A DNA stretch of 19,444 bases from Planctomycetota bacterium (GCA_016872875.1 VGYW01000115.1:1-19444); one strand, 5' to 3'; shown: positions 8,237 through 15,548, counted from the first letter of the stretch. Translations and numbers: made by a program. Notes: generated from the letters alone by a model not told the origin.

Positions 8237-9222
8237 ACCTGATACACCCCCGGTTGGTAGAGGTCCAGATGTTCACGGATCCACTGGATGGTCTGGGCGA
8301 GGCCGTCGTCGAGGTTGACCTTCGGCGCCCAGCCGAGCAGGCGCTTCGCCTTCTGTGCGTCAGCCAGCAGCCTCTCGACCTCGGAGTGCTCGGGTCGCTT
8401 GCGCGCATCCGTCGCCACCGCCCTCAGCGGCCGGCCCATCAGGAGGGCGATCTTCTGGACCAAGTCGCCGATGGCGATCTCGGCCCCTGCGCCGACGTTG
8501 ATCTCTTCCCCGCTCACCCCATCCGCCTCGGCCACGGCGAGGAAGGCCGCCACGGTGTCAGCCACGAACGTGAAGTCGCGCGTCGGGTGGAGGTTGCCCA
8601 GGCGGACCTCGTCCCCGGCAAGGGCCTGGGTGATGATGGTGGGGATGACGGCGCGGGCCGACTGCCTCGGCCCGTAGGTGTTGAAGGGCCGCAGCGTGAC
8701 GACGGGGGTTGCGAACGCCCGCCAGTAGCTCTCGACGACGCGGTCCGCGCCGATCTTGCTGGCGGAATAGGGCGACTGCCCCTGGAGGGGGTGCGCCTCG
8801 TCAATCGGCACGCGCCGCGCCGTGCCGTAGACCTCGCTCGATGAGGTGTGGACCAGCCGCTCGGCGCCCGACGCCCTCACCGCCTCCAGGACGTTCAGCG
8901 TGCCCAGCACGTTCGTCTCCACGACCTCGCGCGGGTGAACGTAGGAGTAGGGGATGGAGATGAGCGCGCCGAGGTGGAAGACGGTCTGGCAGCCGTGGGC
9001 CGCGGCGCGCACCGCGTCCGCGTCACGCAAGTCGCCCGCCACCACTTCCATCTCGCGGAAGACGTCGGGGGGCACGAGGCGGAGGAGCCCGACGTCGCGG
9101 CGCGAGGTGTAGCGGACGAACGCCCGCACAGCGGCGCCGCGGGCCACCAGTTGCTCGGCCAGGTGGCTCCCGATGAAGCCCCCCGCACCTGTCAACAGCA
9201 CCTTGCGTCCCTGCCAGTTCAT
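8233..9222 (-). CDS. NAD-dependent nucleotide-sugar 4,6-dehydratase/epimerase (LegB-like SDR)
   Basis: 329 aa, extended SDR. NAD-binding TGAGGFIGSH (11-20), the FVRYTSRRDVG loop, FHLGALISIPYSYVHPREVVETNVLGTLNVLEA, active-site TSSSEVYG (126-133) and YSASK (Tyr152, Lys156), and the late RPFNTYGPRQSARAVIPT stretch all match. The set resembles LegB, the GDP-GlcNAc 4,6-dehydratase of legionaminic acid synthesis, and its relatives paired with LegC-type aminotransferases. The product would be an NDP-4-keto-6-deoxy-HexNAc. The ATG was chosen because NWQGRKVLLTG is the conserved beginning; AGGAGA lies 14 nt upstream, rather far. Its TGA overlaps the next ATG (ATGA), so the two are coupled. The nucleotide on the sugar cannot be read from the sequence. 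Confidence 0.9.
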   Translation of the reverse strand: MNWQGRKVLLTGAGGFIGSHLAEQLVARGAAVRAFVRYTSRRDVGLLRLVPPDVFREMEVVAGDLRDADAVRAAAHGCQTVFHLGALISIPYSYVHPREVVETNVLGTLNVLEAVRASGAERLVHTSSSEVYGTARRVPIDEAHPLQGQSPYSASKIGADRVVESYWRAFATPVVTLRPFNTYGPRQSARAVIPTIITQALAGDEVRLGNLHPTRDFTFVADTVAAFLAVAEADGVSGEEINVGAGAEIAIGDLVQKIALLMGRPLRAVATDARKRPEHSEVERLLADAQKAKRLLGWAPKVNLDDGLAQTIQWIREHLDLYQPGVYQV

Positions 9223-9279
9223 GGGCTGAATTGCTGTCTCCTGCACAAGTGGTGCAACCCTGGGTGGCTTGGCATAAGC

Positions 9280-9369
9280 GGGTGCCACCCTCAACGGCTT
9301 CCGTTGAGGGTGCGGTCAGCTAGAGCCCTGGCAGACACCCTCAAGCGAAGACGCTTGAGGGTGGCACCC
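9280..9369. repeat. REPIN-like compound inverted repeat
   Basis: A 90-bp element bounded by a perfect 15-bp inverted repeat (GGGTGCCACCCTCAA at 9280-9294, its complement at 9355-9369). Two perfect hairpins sit inside: an 11-bp stem with CTT loop (9287-9311) and a 12-bp stem with a 4-nt loop (9336-9363). Both hairpins share the CACCCTCAA/TTGAGGGTG core, so the element looks like two REP units in opposite orientation. It fills most of the 152-nt gap between the radical SAM gene and the dehydratase. No T-run follows, so a simple terminator is less likely, although such RNA hairpins could stabilise or attenuate the transcript. Confidence 0.85.
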
Positions 9370-9374
9370 ACCAT

Positions 9375-10691
9375 TCAGTGCCCGGAGCGCCCCGGGCGCG
9401 GTTCGGGCGGCCTCCGCTGGCGATAGGTGATGCGGTCCGTGAAGCGCTCGACCAGGCGGCGCTGCAACTCCTGAAGGTCCTCGTTCGACAGGGTCTTCGT
9501 CCGCGTGTAGCTGTTCACGTACTCGCACGAGTTGTCGTAGTCAATCCCCTTGTGGAGCTCGTGGTCGTAGCCGGGGCATCCGGGGACTGGGATGTAGATG
9601 GTGAAGCCCACGACGTCGGGGTCGAGCTCCTCGATGAACGGGATTCGGGCGAGGACCGTCTGCTCGGTCTCCTCGGGGGTGAAGCCGAGGATGAAGTAGG
9701 CTTTTCGGACGAGTCCCATCTCGCGTGTGATGCGGAAGGCCTGGCGCACCTGGTCGGGCGTGATCGGCTTGCCCGTCAGGTGCATCAGGCTCGGGTCGCT
9801 CTCGACGCCCATCCAGACCTCCGCGAGCCCCGCCTGGGCCATCTTTTCGAGGACGCGGTGCGCCTGGCGGCCGAGGATGGTGGATGCGACGACGTTCATG
9901 CCGAACCTGAACTCGATGCCGCGCTGGGCCTTCAGCTCGGCCACCCGCGCCATCTCGGAGGTCGGGAACACCTCCGCGTCGCACATCAGCACCATGCTCT
10001 CCCCGTCCATCCCGTAGCGGTCCCGCAGCACCTGCATCTCGTCCACGATGTTCTCGGCGGTTCGTGAGGCGCCGTGGGTGGGGCTGAAGGAGCGTGCGGC
10101 GCAGAAGGAGCAGCCGAAGGGGCACCCCCCGCGCTGGAGCTCCATCGAGGTCTTGCGCCCCTCGCCCAGCCTGCGGAGCTTCTCGAAATTGCGGTCAATG
10201 CGGATGAGCTCCCGGTCCGGGAACGGCACCTGGTTCAGGTCCGCCATCAGGGGCCTGCGAAGCACGCGCGGGGCGTGGGGGTCCAGGAGCACCTGCACCC
10301 AGCTCTCCTCGCCCGGCCCCTGGGCGAAGTGGTCAACGTCGCGCCCGTAGTGTTGGAGGAGCTGGGCTTCGGTGAGGCCGGTCGCAGCGTAGCCGCCCCA
10401 AACGATTCGCACGCGGGGGTTGGCCTTGCGGATCTCGTGGCCGAGCGCCAGCGCCCGCCGCACCTGGAACGAGGTGAGCGAGAAGCCCACAACGTCCGCC
10501 TCCGCGCACCCGGCCACGATCGCCTCGTCGGAGTCGAACTCCCCCGCAAAGAAGCGGTACTGCTCGGGGCGGAGCCCGAAGCGGTAGGAGTAGCTCGCCA
10601 GGTAGCCCAGGCCGAGGCACTCCCAGGCGTGGCGGCTCCGCGGGCTCACGAGCGCGATTCTAAGGTCAGGAGCGATCGTGCCTCCTCTCAC
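9375..10691 (-). CDS. B12-binding-domain radical SAM protein
   Basis: 438 aa from GTG. The N-terminal third is a cobalamin-binding-type Rossmann domain (ADVVGFSLTSFQVRRALALGHEIRK, VRIVWGGYAATGLTEAQLLQ, HFAQGPGEESW). The radical SAM core follows, with the cluster motif CPFGCSFC (C190, C194, C197), which is Cx3Cx2C, and later VWMGVESDPSLMHLTGKP and KAYFILGFTPEETEQTV. Members of this class do C-methylation or ring and chain rearrangements; the DxHxxG cobalamin ligand is not visible, as in many relatives. Here it may modify a sugar or lipid intermediate. The start is uncertain: GTG at 10691 or 10694 lacks a ribosome site, while AGAGGAGG precedes an ATC at 10676. The stop lies 5 nt before a large inverted repeat. 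Confidence 0.88.
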   Translation of the reverse strand: MRGGTIAPDLRIALVSPRSRHAWECLGLGYLASYSYRFGLRPEQYRFFAGEFDSDEAIVAGCAEADVVGFSLTSFQVRRALALGHEIRKANPRVRIVWGGYAATGLTEAQLLQHYGRDVDHFAQGPGEESWVQVLLDPHAPRVLRRPLMADLNQVPFPDRELIRIDRNFEKLRRLGEGRKTSMELQRGGCPFGCSFCAARSFSPTHGASRTAENIVDEMQVLRDRYGMDGESMVLMCDAEVFPTSEMARVAELKAQRGIEFRFGMNVVASTILGRQAHRVLEKMAQAGLAEVWMGVESDPSLMHLTGKPITPDQVRQAFRITREMGLVRKAYFILGFTPEETEQTVLARIPFIEELDPDVVGFTIYIPVPGCPGYDHELHKGIDYDNSCEYVNSYTRTKTLSNEDLQELQRRLVERFTDRITYRQRRPPEPRPGRSGH

Positions 10692-11364
10692 CACTGGGCG
10701 CGGTCTGTCCGAAGAGCAGCCACTCGCACTCCCCGGTAAAGCTGGGCGCGCGTCCCCGCATCCTCGGCACCAAGCCGTTCGTCCCGAACATCCCCACGTA
10801 GTCGTGCCGGAACAGGTAGAACTCCTCACACTCGGCGCTCTCGGGCAGGGACTCGCTCACGTAGACGGCCCTGCACAGCCTGCATATCGCGGCGATCACC
10901 GCGGCAACGCCCGCGGGCGGAATGTGCTGGAGGACGCGGTTGCAGATGGCCAGGTCGAAGTAGGACTCCGGGAAGTCCAGCTCGGTCACGGGTGCGTGTA
11001 GCAGCCGCACGCGCGGGCCGTTGTAGCGCGTGCGTGCCAGGCCTAGGGCCTCCTGCGCAATGTCCTGGCCCACGACCTCCTGCACGCCGCAGCTCTGGTA
11101 GAGCGGGAAGAGCCTGCCGCTGCCGCAGCCGACGTCGAGCAGCCGCTTGGGCGCAAGGGAGGCCAGCAGGCCGCCGAGGACCTCGTAGTCGCCCTTCCAC
11201 TCCCCCCACTGCTGGTCGAGCCCCTTGGCCCTGAGGCGCCAATAGAGCCTCCGCCCCAGGGAGGATTTGTAGATACCAGCATGGCCGTATGCCCACAGGA
11301 CCGCCTTGCGCGCGGCCCTCCACAGCCCCTCCAGCAGCCGCGGCCGTCGCCTGGCTACCCACAT
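10666..11364 (-). CDS. Class I SAM-dependent methyltransferase
   Basis: 232 aa. Motif I is LLDVGCGSGR (75-84), followed by VVGQDIAQEAL with its acidic residue, LDFPESYFDLAICNRVLQHIPP (129-150), and a strand carrying VYVSESLPES. An amphipathic, Arg-rich N-terminus of about 45 residues precedes the domain. The ATG is backed by GAGGGG (11373-11378) 8 nt upstream; longer in-frame extensions overlap the GT2 gene and look non-coding. It is the third soluble-type methyltransferase gene in a row around the GT2 gene, so O- or N-methylation of a glycan sugar is likely, but the target is unknown. Its 3' end overlaps the radical SAM gene. Confidence 0.88.
   Translation of the reverse strand: MWVARRRPRLLEGLWRAARKAVLWAYGHAGIYKSSLGRRLYWRLRAKGLDQQWGEWKGDYEVLGGLLASLAPKRLLDVGCGSGRLFPLYQSCGVQEVVGQDIAQEALGLARTRYNGPRVRLLHAPVTELDFPESYFDLAICNRVLQHIPPAGVAAVIAAICRLCRAVYVSESLPESAECEEFYLFRHDYVGMFGTNGLVPRMRGRAPSFTGECEWLLFGQTAPSGERRHDRS
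10681..10688 (-). promoter_or_regulatory. Strong Shine-Dalgarno-like site inside the methyltransferase 3' end
   Basis: AGAGGAGG on the minus strand is the best ribosome-site match in this part of the operon. It lies 4 nt before an in-frame ATC (10674-10676) of the radical SAM gene and downstream of that gene's only near canonical-type starts (GTG at 10691 and 10694). It therefore raises doubt about the real start codon. Confidence 0.5.
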
Positions 11365-11398
11365 GGTCACAGCCCCTCGGCGGCCCGCTTCCCCCGCG

Positions 11399-12337
11399 CT
11401 ACCCACTCCGGCGGCCATGCACAACGCGCCCTCCCATGCGCCAGACTCCGCGAACGAGCCGGGCACCCCAAGCGGGCAGGTGGCCTTCCAGGACAAGGCG
11501 CCAGAGTCCGTGAGTGCCCCACATGCCGTGGCGTAAGGCGGCCCAGGCCAGCTCGGCCGCCCGTTTCATGTCTCCCGCCTCGTAGTTCGCCCAGGCGGCC
11601 CGCTTGTAGCCCAGGGCGAGGAAGCGGTTGCGGCGACGCCGGTCCGCGAAGAAGCGCGGATGGCGCCGAACGATGATCTCGTGCGTCTCGTGGTAGCGCC
11701 GCGTGTAGCTGCGGGAGACCTGAGAGGCGTGGCCCCAGCGGCAGCGGTAGATCGCCTGTCCACAGTGGTATCCCACGATGCCTGCCTCGGCGGCTCCGAT
11801 CAAGAAGTCGTAATCGCCATTCCCGCGCGCCAACTCGGAGGCATACCCTCCGAGCTGTTCCCACATCTGCTTCCTGTAAGCGGCGGCGGATGGGGTCCCC
11901 TGCCCCTCCACCAGGTCAGCAGCACTAGAGCTGTGGGGATAGGTCCAAGTCTGGTCTTTGCCACCAAAGCGCTGATAGTCGCCATATATGAACCCTGCCT
12001 CCTGGTGTCGAGCGAACCCATTGAGCGCCAGCGCCACCGACTCGGACAGGAGTTGGTCGTCGCCATCAAGACAGAAGTGGTAGGGGGTCTCCGTCAGCTC
12101 GAACGCCTTGTTGCGTGTGGGGTACGGCCCCATGTTGGTCGGCATCTCGTGCTTGCGGAGCCTGGGGTGCTCGAGCTCCGCAAAGACCTCGCGCGTCCGC
12201 TGGTGTGTCGTGCCGTCCATGACCATCACGGCGGCCCACCGGCCGTCAGTCTGCGCGAGCACGCTCTCCCAGCACTCGCGAAGCCAGTCCCCCTCGTTGT
12301 AGCACGTGATGCCGATGGTGATTAGGGGTTCAGGCAT
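11399..12337 (-). CDS. Family 2 (GT-A) glycosyltransferase
   Basis: 312 aa. It opens with PLITIGITCYNEGDWLRECWESVLAQT, the nucleotide-binding start of inverting GT2 enzymes. The metal-binding acidic motif is LDGDDQ (90-95), and a WEQLGGYASELARGNGDYDF stretch fits the acceptor-side ED/GD motif. The C-terminal 80 residues are rich in Arg, Trp and Leu and probably lie on the membrane surface. It should add one sugar from an NDP donor to the growing lipid-linked chain on the cytoplasmic side. A TTG 42 nt upstream would add 14 residues but has no support, so the ATG before the conserved strand was chosen. Confidence 0.9.
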   Translation of the reverse strand: MPEPLITIGITCYNEGDWLRECWESVLAQTDGRWAAVMVMDGTTHQRTREVFAELEHPRLRKHEMPTNMGPYPTRNKAFELTETPYHFCLDGDDQLLSESVALALNGFARHQEAGFIYGDYQRFGGKDQTWTYPHSSSAADLVEGQGTPSAAAYRKQMWEQLGGYASELARGNGDYDFLIGAAEAGIVGYHCGQAIYRCRWGHASQVSRSYTRRYHETHEIIVRRHPRFFADRRRRNRFLALGYKRAAWANYEAGDMKRAAELAWAALRHGMWGTHGLWRLVLEGHLPAWGARLVRGVWRMGGRVVHGRRSG

Positions 12338-12362
12338 CAGCTCGCAGCCGCTTGACTCGGGG

Positions 12363-12998
12363 TCACTTCCTCGCAACAATCCAGGTTACGACTGGCCAGA
12401 GCGGGTCGTTCCTTGTGGCCAGGCGGTGTAACGGGTGCCACTTGGCGTGTGGCACGCCCACGTAGCGAAGCCCATCCCTTATCACTGACCAGACGTCCGG
12501 GTTGCCCCAACCGCCGACATCCACGACCTCGGACCATTGCCGATGGAGGAGGGACAACGCATAGGGCGTGAACCGCCAGAAATCGTCCGGGCCGCCGTGG
12601 ATTGGGTTGATGAAGCACGTCGTATGGACCGCGACGCCGCCCGGCCGCAAGACGCGAGAACACTCATCCACCGCCCGCTGCGGATCGCCCGCCACGTGTT
12701 CGAGCACTTGGTCGGAGAGAAGATAGTCGAAGGACGCATCAGGCATGTCCAGCGAGAGGATATTGTGCTCTGGGTAGTTCGCCTCGACGACCTCGGTGGG
12801 CCGGAGACCGAGGACCTCACACAGATTGGTGGACTGGCCGATGGCGAGTGCCCGGCCCGCGCGCTGCGGCAAGCGGGAGCCTACGGACCCAAGGTGCCGG
12901 TACATGAAGTAGCGAGTGACGTGTGGCCCGCGGCGCAGGCCGAGCATCGAGGCCAACCAGATGGCTTTGCGGATTCTCCGCAGAACGCCCACTGTCAC
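12363..12998 (-). CDS. SAM-dependent methyltransferase (Methyltransf_11-like)
   Basis: 211 aa from a GTG that overlaps the previous stop (GTGA). A second in-frame GTG at 12992 has GGGGTGA just before it and is equally possible. The SAM fold is shortened at the front: LAIGQSTNLCEVLGL replaces the usual glycine-rich loop, followed by NILSLDMPDASFDYLLSDQVLEHV and VDECSRVLRPGGVAVHTTCFI, the typical motif II/III stretch of this group. HTTCFINPIHGGPDDFWRFTP is characteristic of methyltransferases in surface-glycan loci. The weak motif I could mean altered SAM binding, but the family often varies here. The GT2 gene starts 25 nt downstream. Confidence 0.82.
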   Translation of the reverse strand: MTVGVLRRIRKAIWLASMLGLRRGPHVTRYFMYRHLGSVGSRLPQRAGRALAIGQSTNLCEVLGLRPTEVVEANYPEHNILSLDMPDASFDYLLSDQVLEHVAGDPQRAVDECSRVLRPGGVAVHTTCFINPIHGGPDDFWRFTPYALSLLHRQWSEVVDVGGWGNPDVWSVIRDGLRYVGVPHAKWHPLHRLATRNDPLWPVVTWIVARK

Positions 12999-13843
12999 CC
13001 CGAGCTCGGCTGTGCCGGGTGCCCCGCCCGTGGCGCGCGAAGCAGGAAGGCCCCCTTCTCGAGCGGCAGGAACCTGCACTGAAGGCCGGGGAACTCCCGG
13101 CACCACATGGCGACGATCTCCTTCTCGTCCTCGCGGCAGCCATCGTCGAGGATGATCGCCGCGCCCTCGCGCAGGCGGCCGTGCAGGAGCGGCAGGGCGG
13201 GGTAACGCGCTAGGCGCTGGACGGGCGCCGGCGGCCCGTCTACGATGAACAGGTCCACGGGCTGGTCCAGCTTCAGCGCGCCCAAGTCGTACCAGAGCCA
13301 GTCCCGCCCCGCTATCCCCGTGCGTTTCAGCGGCGCGCGCACCACCGTCGCGTAGTCCTTCAGGCCATGGGAGGCCAGCAGCTTCTCGCTCAGGTCCGCA
13401 TACTCGGGGCTGTGCTCCAACGACATCACCCTGCCTTGCCCGGCGCTCCTGAGCGCGTAGGCCACGAAGAGCGTGGACACACCGCTGCCCGCCTCGAGGA
13501 CGAGCTCGGGCTTCTCGTCGAGCACCAGTTGTGTGATCTCCCTCAGCAGGTCGGGAGAGGCCGCGCCCGCGTCGCACGGAGGGAAGGGTTGGTCCGGCCG
13601 AAGCCTGAAGAAGAGGTAGAACAGCGACTCGGCTTGCCTCAGGCTGTTCCATACGCGTGAATCCGCGTAGGCGCGGAGCCTTCGATACACCTCCATGGTG
13701 GCCAGGAGGAGAACGGCCGCGGAGAGAGCGAACCCGGTGCAAACGGCCAACGCGGTGGAGTAGGCGGACGCGGCAAGCGTGGCTGCGAGCAAGCACAGAG
13801 CACACGTCAGGACGGCCAACCAGTCTTTCACCTTCACCAGCAT
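12995..13843 (-). CDS. Membrane-anchored class I SAM-dependent methyltransferase
   Basis: 282 aa. Two hydrophobic segments at about 7-28 and 32-50 anchor a soluble domain. The Rossmann core shows motif I LVLEAGSGVST (114-124), the ribose-binding acidic residue in SLEHS (E143), then DLFIVDGPPAP (198-207) and AAIILDDGCREDE. This is the pattern of the small-molecule Methyltransf_24-like group. A ribosome site (AGGAAGG) lies about 10-15 nt upstream of the ATG, and wzt ends 28 nt before. It sits next to the exporter ATPase and is tied to the membrane, so it is a candidate for methylating the lipid-linked glycan, perhaps as the capping mark Wzt reads. That role is inference; the substrate is unknown. 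The downstream gene overlaps its stop. Confidence 0.85.
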   Translation of the reverse strand: MLVKVKDWLAVLTCALCLLAATLAASAYSTALAVCTGFALSAAVLLLATMEVYRRLRAYADSRVWNSLRQAESLFYLFFRLRPDQPFPPCDAGAASPDLLREITQLVLDEKPELVLEAGSGVSTLFVAYALRSAGQGRVMSLEHSPEYADLSEKLLASHGLKDYATVVRAPLKRTGIAGRDWLWYDLGALKLDQPVDLFIVDGPPAPVQRLARYPALPLLHGRLREGAAIILDDGCREDEKEIVAMWCREFPGLQCRFLPLEKGAFLLRAPRAGHPAQPSSG

Positions 13844-13871
13844 GGGGCCTGCCTTCCTGATGCCGGGTCCA

Positions 13872-15278
13872 TTATGTGAGGTCCCATTCCTGCCTGCACA
13901 GCACCAGCGTGCGCCCCAGCTCCCCGCCGCACTGGTAGAAGTCGCTTGGAATCACCGTGAAGCAGAGCGCATCCTGGAGAGCATGGCATGGTTGGCCCGC
14001 TGCCGCCAGGGCCAGCTTCACACGGTAGTGCCCGGGCGCAAGAAACAGATTGGCGGGGCGGCACACAAACGTGAACTTCCCAGGGCCGATCCTGGGCACT
14101 CGGGTTCGTTCGTGGAAGCGGCTGTCGAGATAGGCCACGCGCTGGCCCATCTCGCTGTCGATCCCGATCCCCACCAGCGGTTCCCTCAGCCACGCCGTGG
14201 CGGAACAAGCCACCTCGAACTGTAGAGGCGAGCCGGCCGGGAACACACCCTGGCACGCGGTGCCCGGTGAGGTCACGCGCGCCTCCACGATGCGGGCGGC
14301 GCCGTCGCCCTCCAGCGTTCCCGAAGCGCCCAACTGCACCCAGCCTGCCGCGTCGTGGCCCCTGAAGGACTCCAGGTAATGCTGGATTGCGCGGGTCCGC
14401 TCGCCCAGGAAAGTGACCCTTCCGCGTTCGAGCACAGCAGCTCTGTTGGTGATGGCCTCCACCGCGGCCATGTTGTGGCTGACGAACAGCACCGTGCGAG
14501 CGTCCGCCGACGTTATGCTCTGTATCCTGCCCAGGCACTTCCTCTGGAACTCCGCGTCGCCGACCGCCAGCACTTCGTCCACGAGGAGGATTTCGGGTTC
14601 GAGGTGTGCGGCGACGGCGAAGGCGAGACGGACGTACATGCCGGAAGAATAGCGCTTGACGGGGGTGTCTATGAAGCGTTCGATTTCGGCGAAGGCGACG
14701 ATCTCGTCGAATTTGCGGGTGATCTCGGCGCGGCTCATGCCGAGGATGGCGCCGTTGAGGTAGATGTTCTCGCGGCCGGTGAGCTCGGGGTGGAAGCCTG
14801 TGCCGACTTCGAGGAGGCTGGCGACGCGGCCGCGGATGCGGGCGCGGCCCTCGGTGGGCTCGGTGATGCGGGAGAGGATTTTCAATAGAGTGGTCTTGCC
14901 GGCTCCGTTGCGGCCGATGATGCCGAGGACCTCGCCTTGGTGGACTTCGAAAGACACGTCCTTCAATGCCCAGAAGGCGTCGGGCTCGTTCAACTCGTTC
15001 AAAGTCGTTGAACGTTGAACATCGTTCAAGTCGTTCAAGACGTGCGAAGTCGTTGGAAGCGGACGGTCGTTCAAGACGTTCAAAGTCGTTGAACGTTGAA
15101 GGCCGTTGAAATCGTTCAAAGACGTTGAACCGTTCAAACGCCGCCCGAGGCGCCAGAGGCGATGGAAGGGGGCGGTGAAGGCCTGGACGAGGGCTTCGCG
15201 GAAGGTGTGGTAGCGCTCGCGCGCGCCGATGCGGTACTTTTTTGAGAGGGCTTCGACTTGGATGACGGGGGCGGTCAT
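13872..15278 (-). CDS. wzt: Polysaccharide ABC exporter ATPase (Wzt) with C-terminal glycan-recognition domain and repeat-derived insert
   Basis: 468 aa. The nucleotide-binding domain has Walker [10 protein letters not shown] (122-130), signature YSSGM (210-214), Walker B ILLVDE (230-235) and switch His268 in FVSHN. Residues about 315-468 form the C-terminal domain that in Wzt proteins binds the modified end of the glycan, as in E. coli O9a. Residues about 48-97 ([17 protein letters not shown]... to ...[10 protein letters not shown]) are translated repeat array lying between the N-terminal strand (LSKKYRIG) and [11 protein letters not shown], a site where homologues have a short variable linker. 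QRSTTLN occurs twice, 27 codons apart. The ATG directly follows a repeat word (TTTTCAACG) with no Shine-Dalgarno sequence, so expression may depend on coupling. All catalytic motifs are intact, so I infer a working protein with a tolerated insert. Confidence 0.95.
   Translation of the reverse strand: MTAPVIQVEALSKKYRIGARERYHTFREALVQAFTAPFHRLWRLGRRLNGSTSLNDFNGLQRSTTLNVLNDRPLPTTSHVLNDLNDVQRSTTLNELNEPDAFWALKDVSFEVHQGEVLGIIGRNGAGKTTLLKILSRITEPTEGRARIRGRVASLLEVGTGFHPELTGRENIYLNGAILGMSRAEITRKFDEIVAFAEIERFIDTPVKRYSSGMYVRLAFAVAAHLEPEILLVDEVLAVGDAEFQRKCLGRIQSITSADARTVLFVSHNMAAVEAITNRAAVLERGRVTFLGERTRAIQHYLESFRGHDAAGWVQLGASGTLEGDGAARIVEARVTSPGTACQGVFPAGSPLQFEVACSATAWLREPLVGIGIDSEMGQRVAYLDSRFHERTRVPRIGPGKFTFVCRPANLFLAPGHYRVKLALAAAGQPCHALQDALCFTVIPSDFYQCGGELGRTLVLCRQEWDLT
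14988..15137. repeat. GTTCAA/GTTGAA word array inside the wzt coding sequence
   Basis: Fourteen exact hexamers of the same family as in the neighbouring intergenic arrays lie in this 150-bp stretch, read in frame by wzt. A 24-bp block is directly repeated at 14996-15019 and 15077-15100 (81 bp apart, a multiple of three). Sequence on both sides is ordinary ABC-ATPase coding sequence, so the borders are sharp. Confidence 0.9.
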
Positions 15279-15548
15279 CGTTGAAAACCGTTGAAGTCGT
15301 TCAAGATCGTTGAAAAACGTTCAAAACGTTCAAAACGTTCAAAACGTTCAAAACGTTCAAACCGTTGGAACCGTTGAAAGCCGTTCAAGCCGTTGAAGAC
15401 CGTTGAAAACCGTTCAAAGCGTTGCAAGCCGTTGAGGACCGTTGAAAACCGTTCAAAGCGTTGAAAGCCGTTGAAGACCGTTGAAAATGGTTGAAGGCGT
15501 TCGGCGATTTGAACGATCTTGAACGACTTTGAACGATTTTCAACGAGT
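15279..15548. repeat. GTTCAA/GTTGAA word array between the four-helix-bundle gene and wzt
   Basis: A 270-bp gene-free gap made almost entirely of repeat words: 24 exact GTTCAA/GTTGAA hexamers (both orientations) plus single-base variants, spaced 9-10 bp. It contains five tandem 9-bp units (ACGTTCAAA, 15317-15361) and a 39-bp higher-order unit in two full copies (15389-15427, 15428-15466) with a decaying third. From about 15508 to 15545 the words flip orientation. CGTTGAAAAT at 15479-15488 is complementary to ATTTTCAACG at 15536-15545. There is no clear open frame with independent coding support and no promoter I can defend. Confidence 0.92.
15389..15466. repeat. 39-bp tandem repeat, two full copies
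   Basis: Copies at 15389-15427 and 15428-15466 differ at only two positions by eye (GAAG/GAGG and GCAA/GAAA), and a partial third copy continues to about 15487. Each unit comprises four GTTNAA-type words at 10, 10, 9 and 10 bp spacing, so the short words expanded first and then a block of four was duplicated. Confidence 0.85.

Noticed and set aside
7031..8242. Long plus-strand open frame (403 codons)
   Set aside because: Antisense to the nucleotidyltransferase and aminotransferase, which have intact catalytic motifs; the composition is that of a shadow frame.
9287..9363. Rho-independent terminator
   Set aside because: The stems are strong but no T-run follows on the transcribed strand, and the nested outer inverted repeat fits a REPIN-like element better.
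12433..12456. Inverted repeat GTGCCAC/GTGGCAC resembling the REPIN end
   Set aside because: It lies inside the methyltransferase coding sequence, is only 7 bp and lacks the CCCTCAA core, so it is probably coincidence.
12995..13805. N-terminal extension of the 211-residue methyltransferase up to 13805
   Set aside because: The extension is an out-of-frame reading of the preceding membrane-anchored methyltransferase, which has clear SAM motifs.
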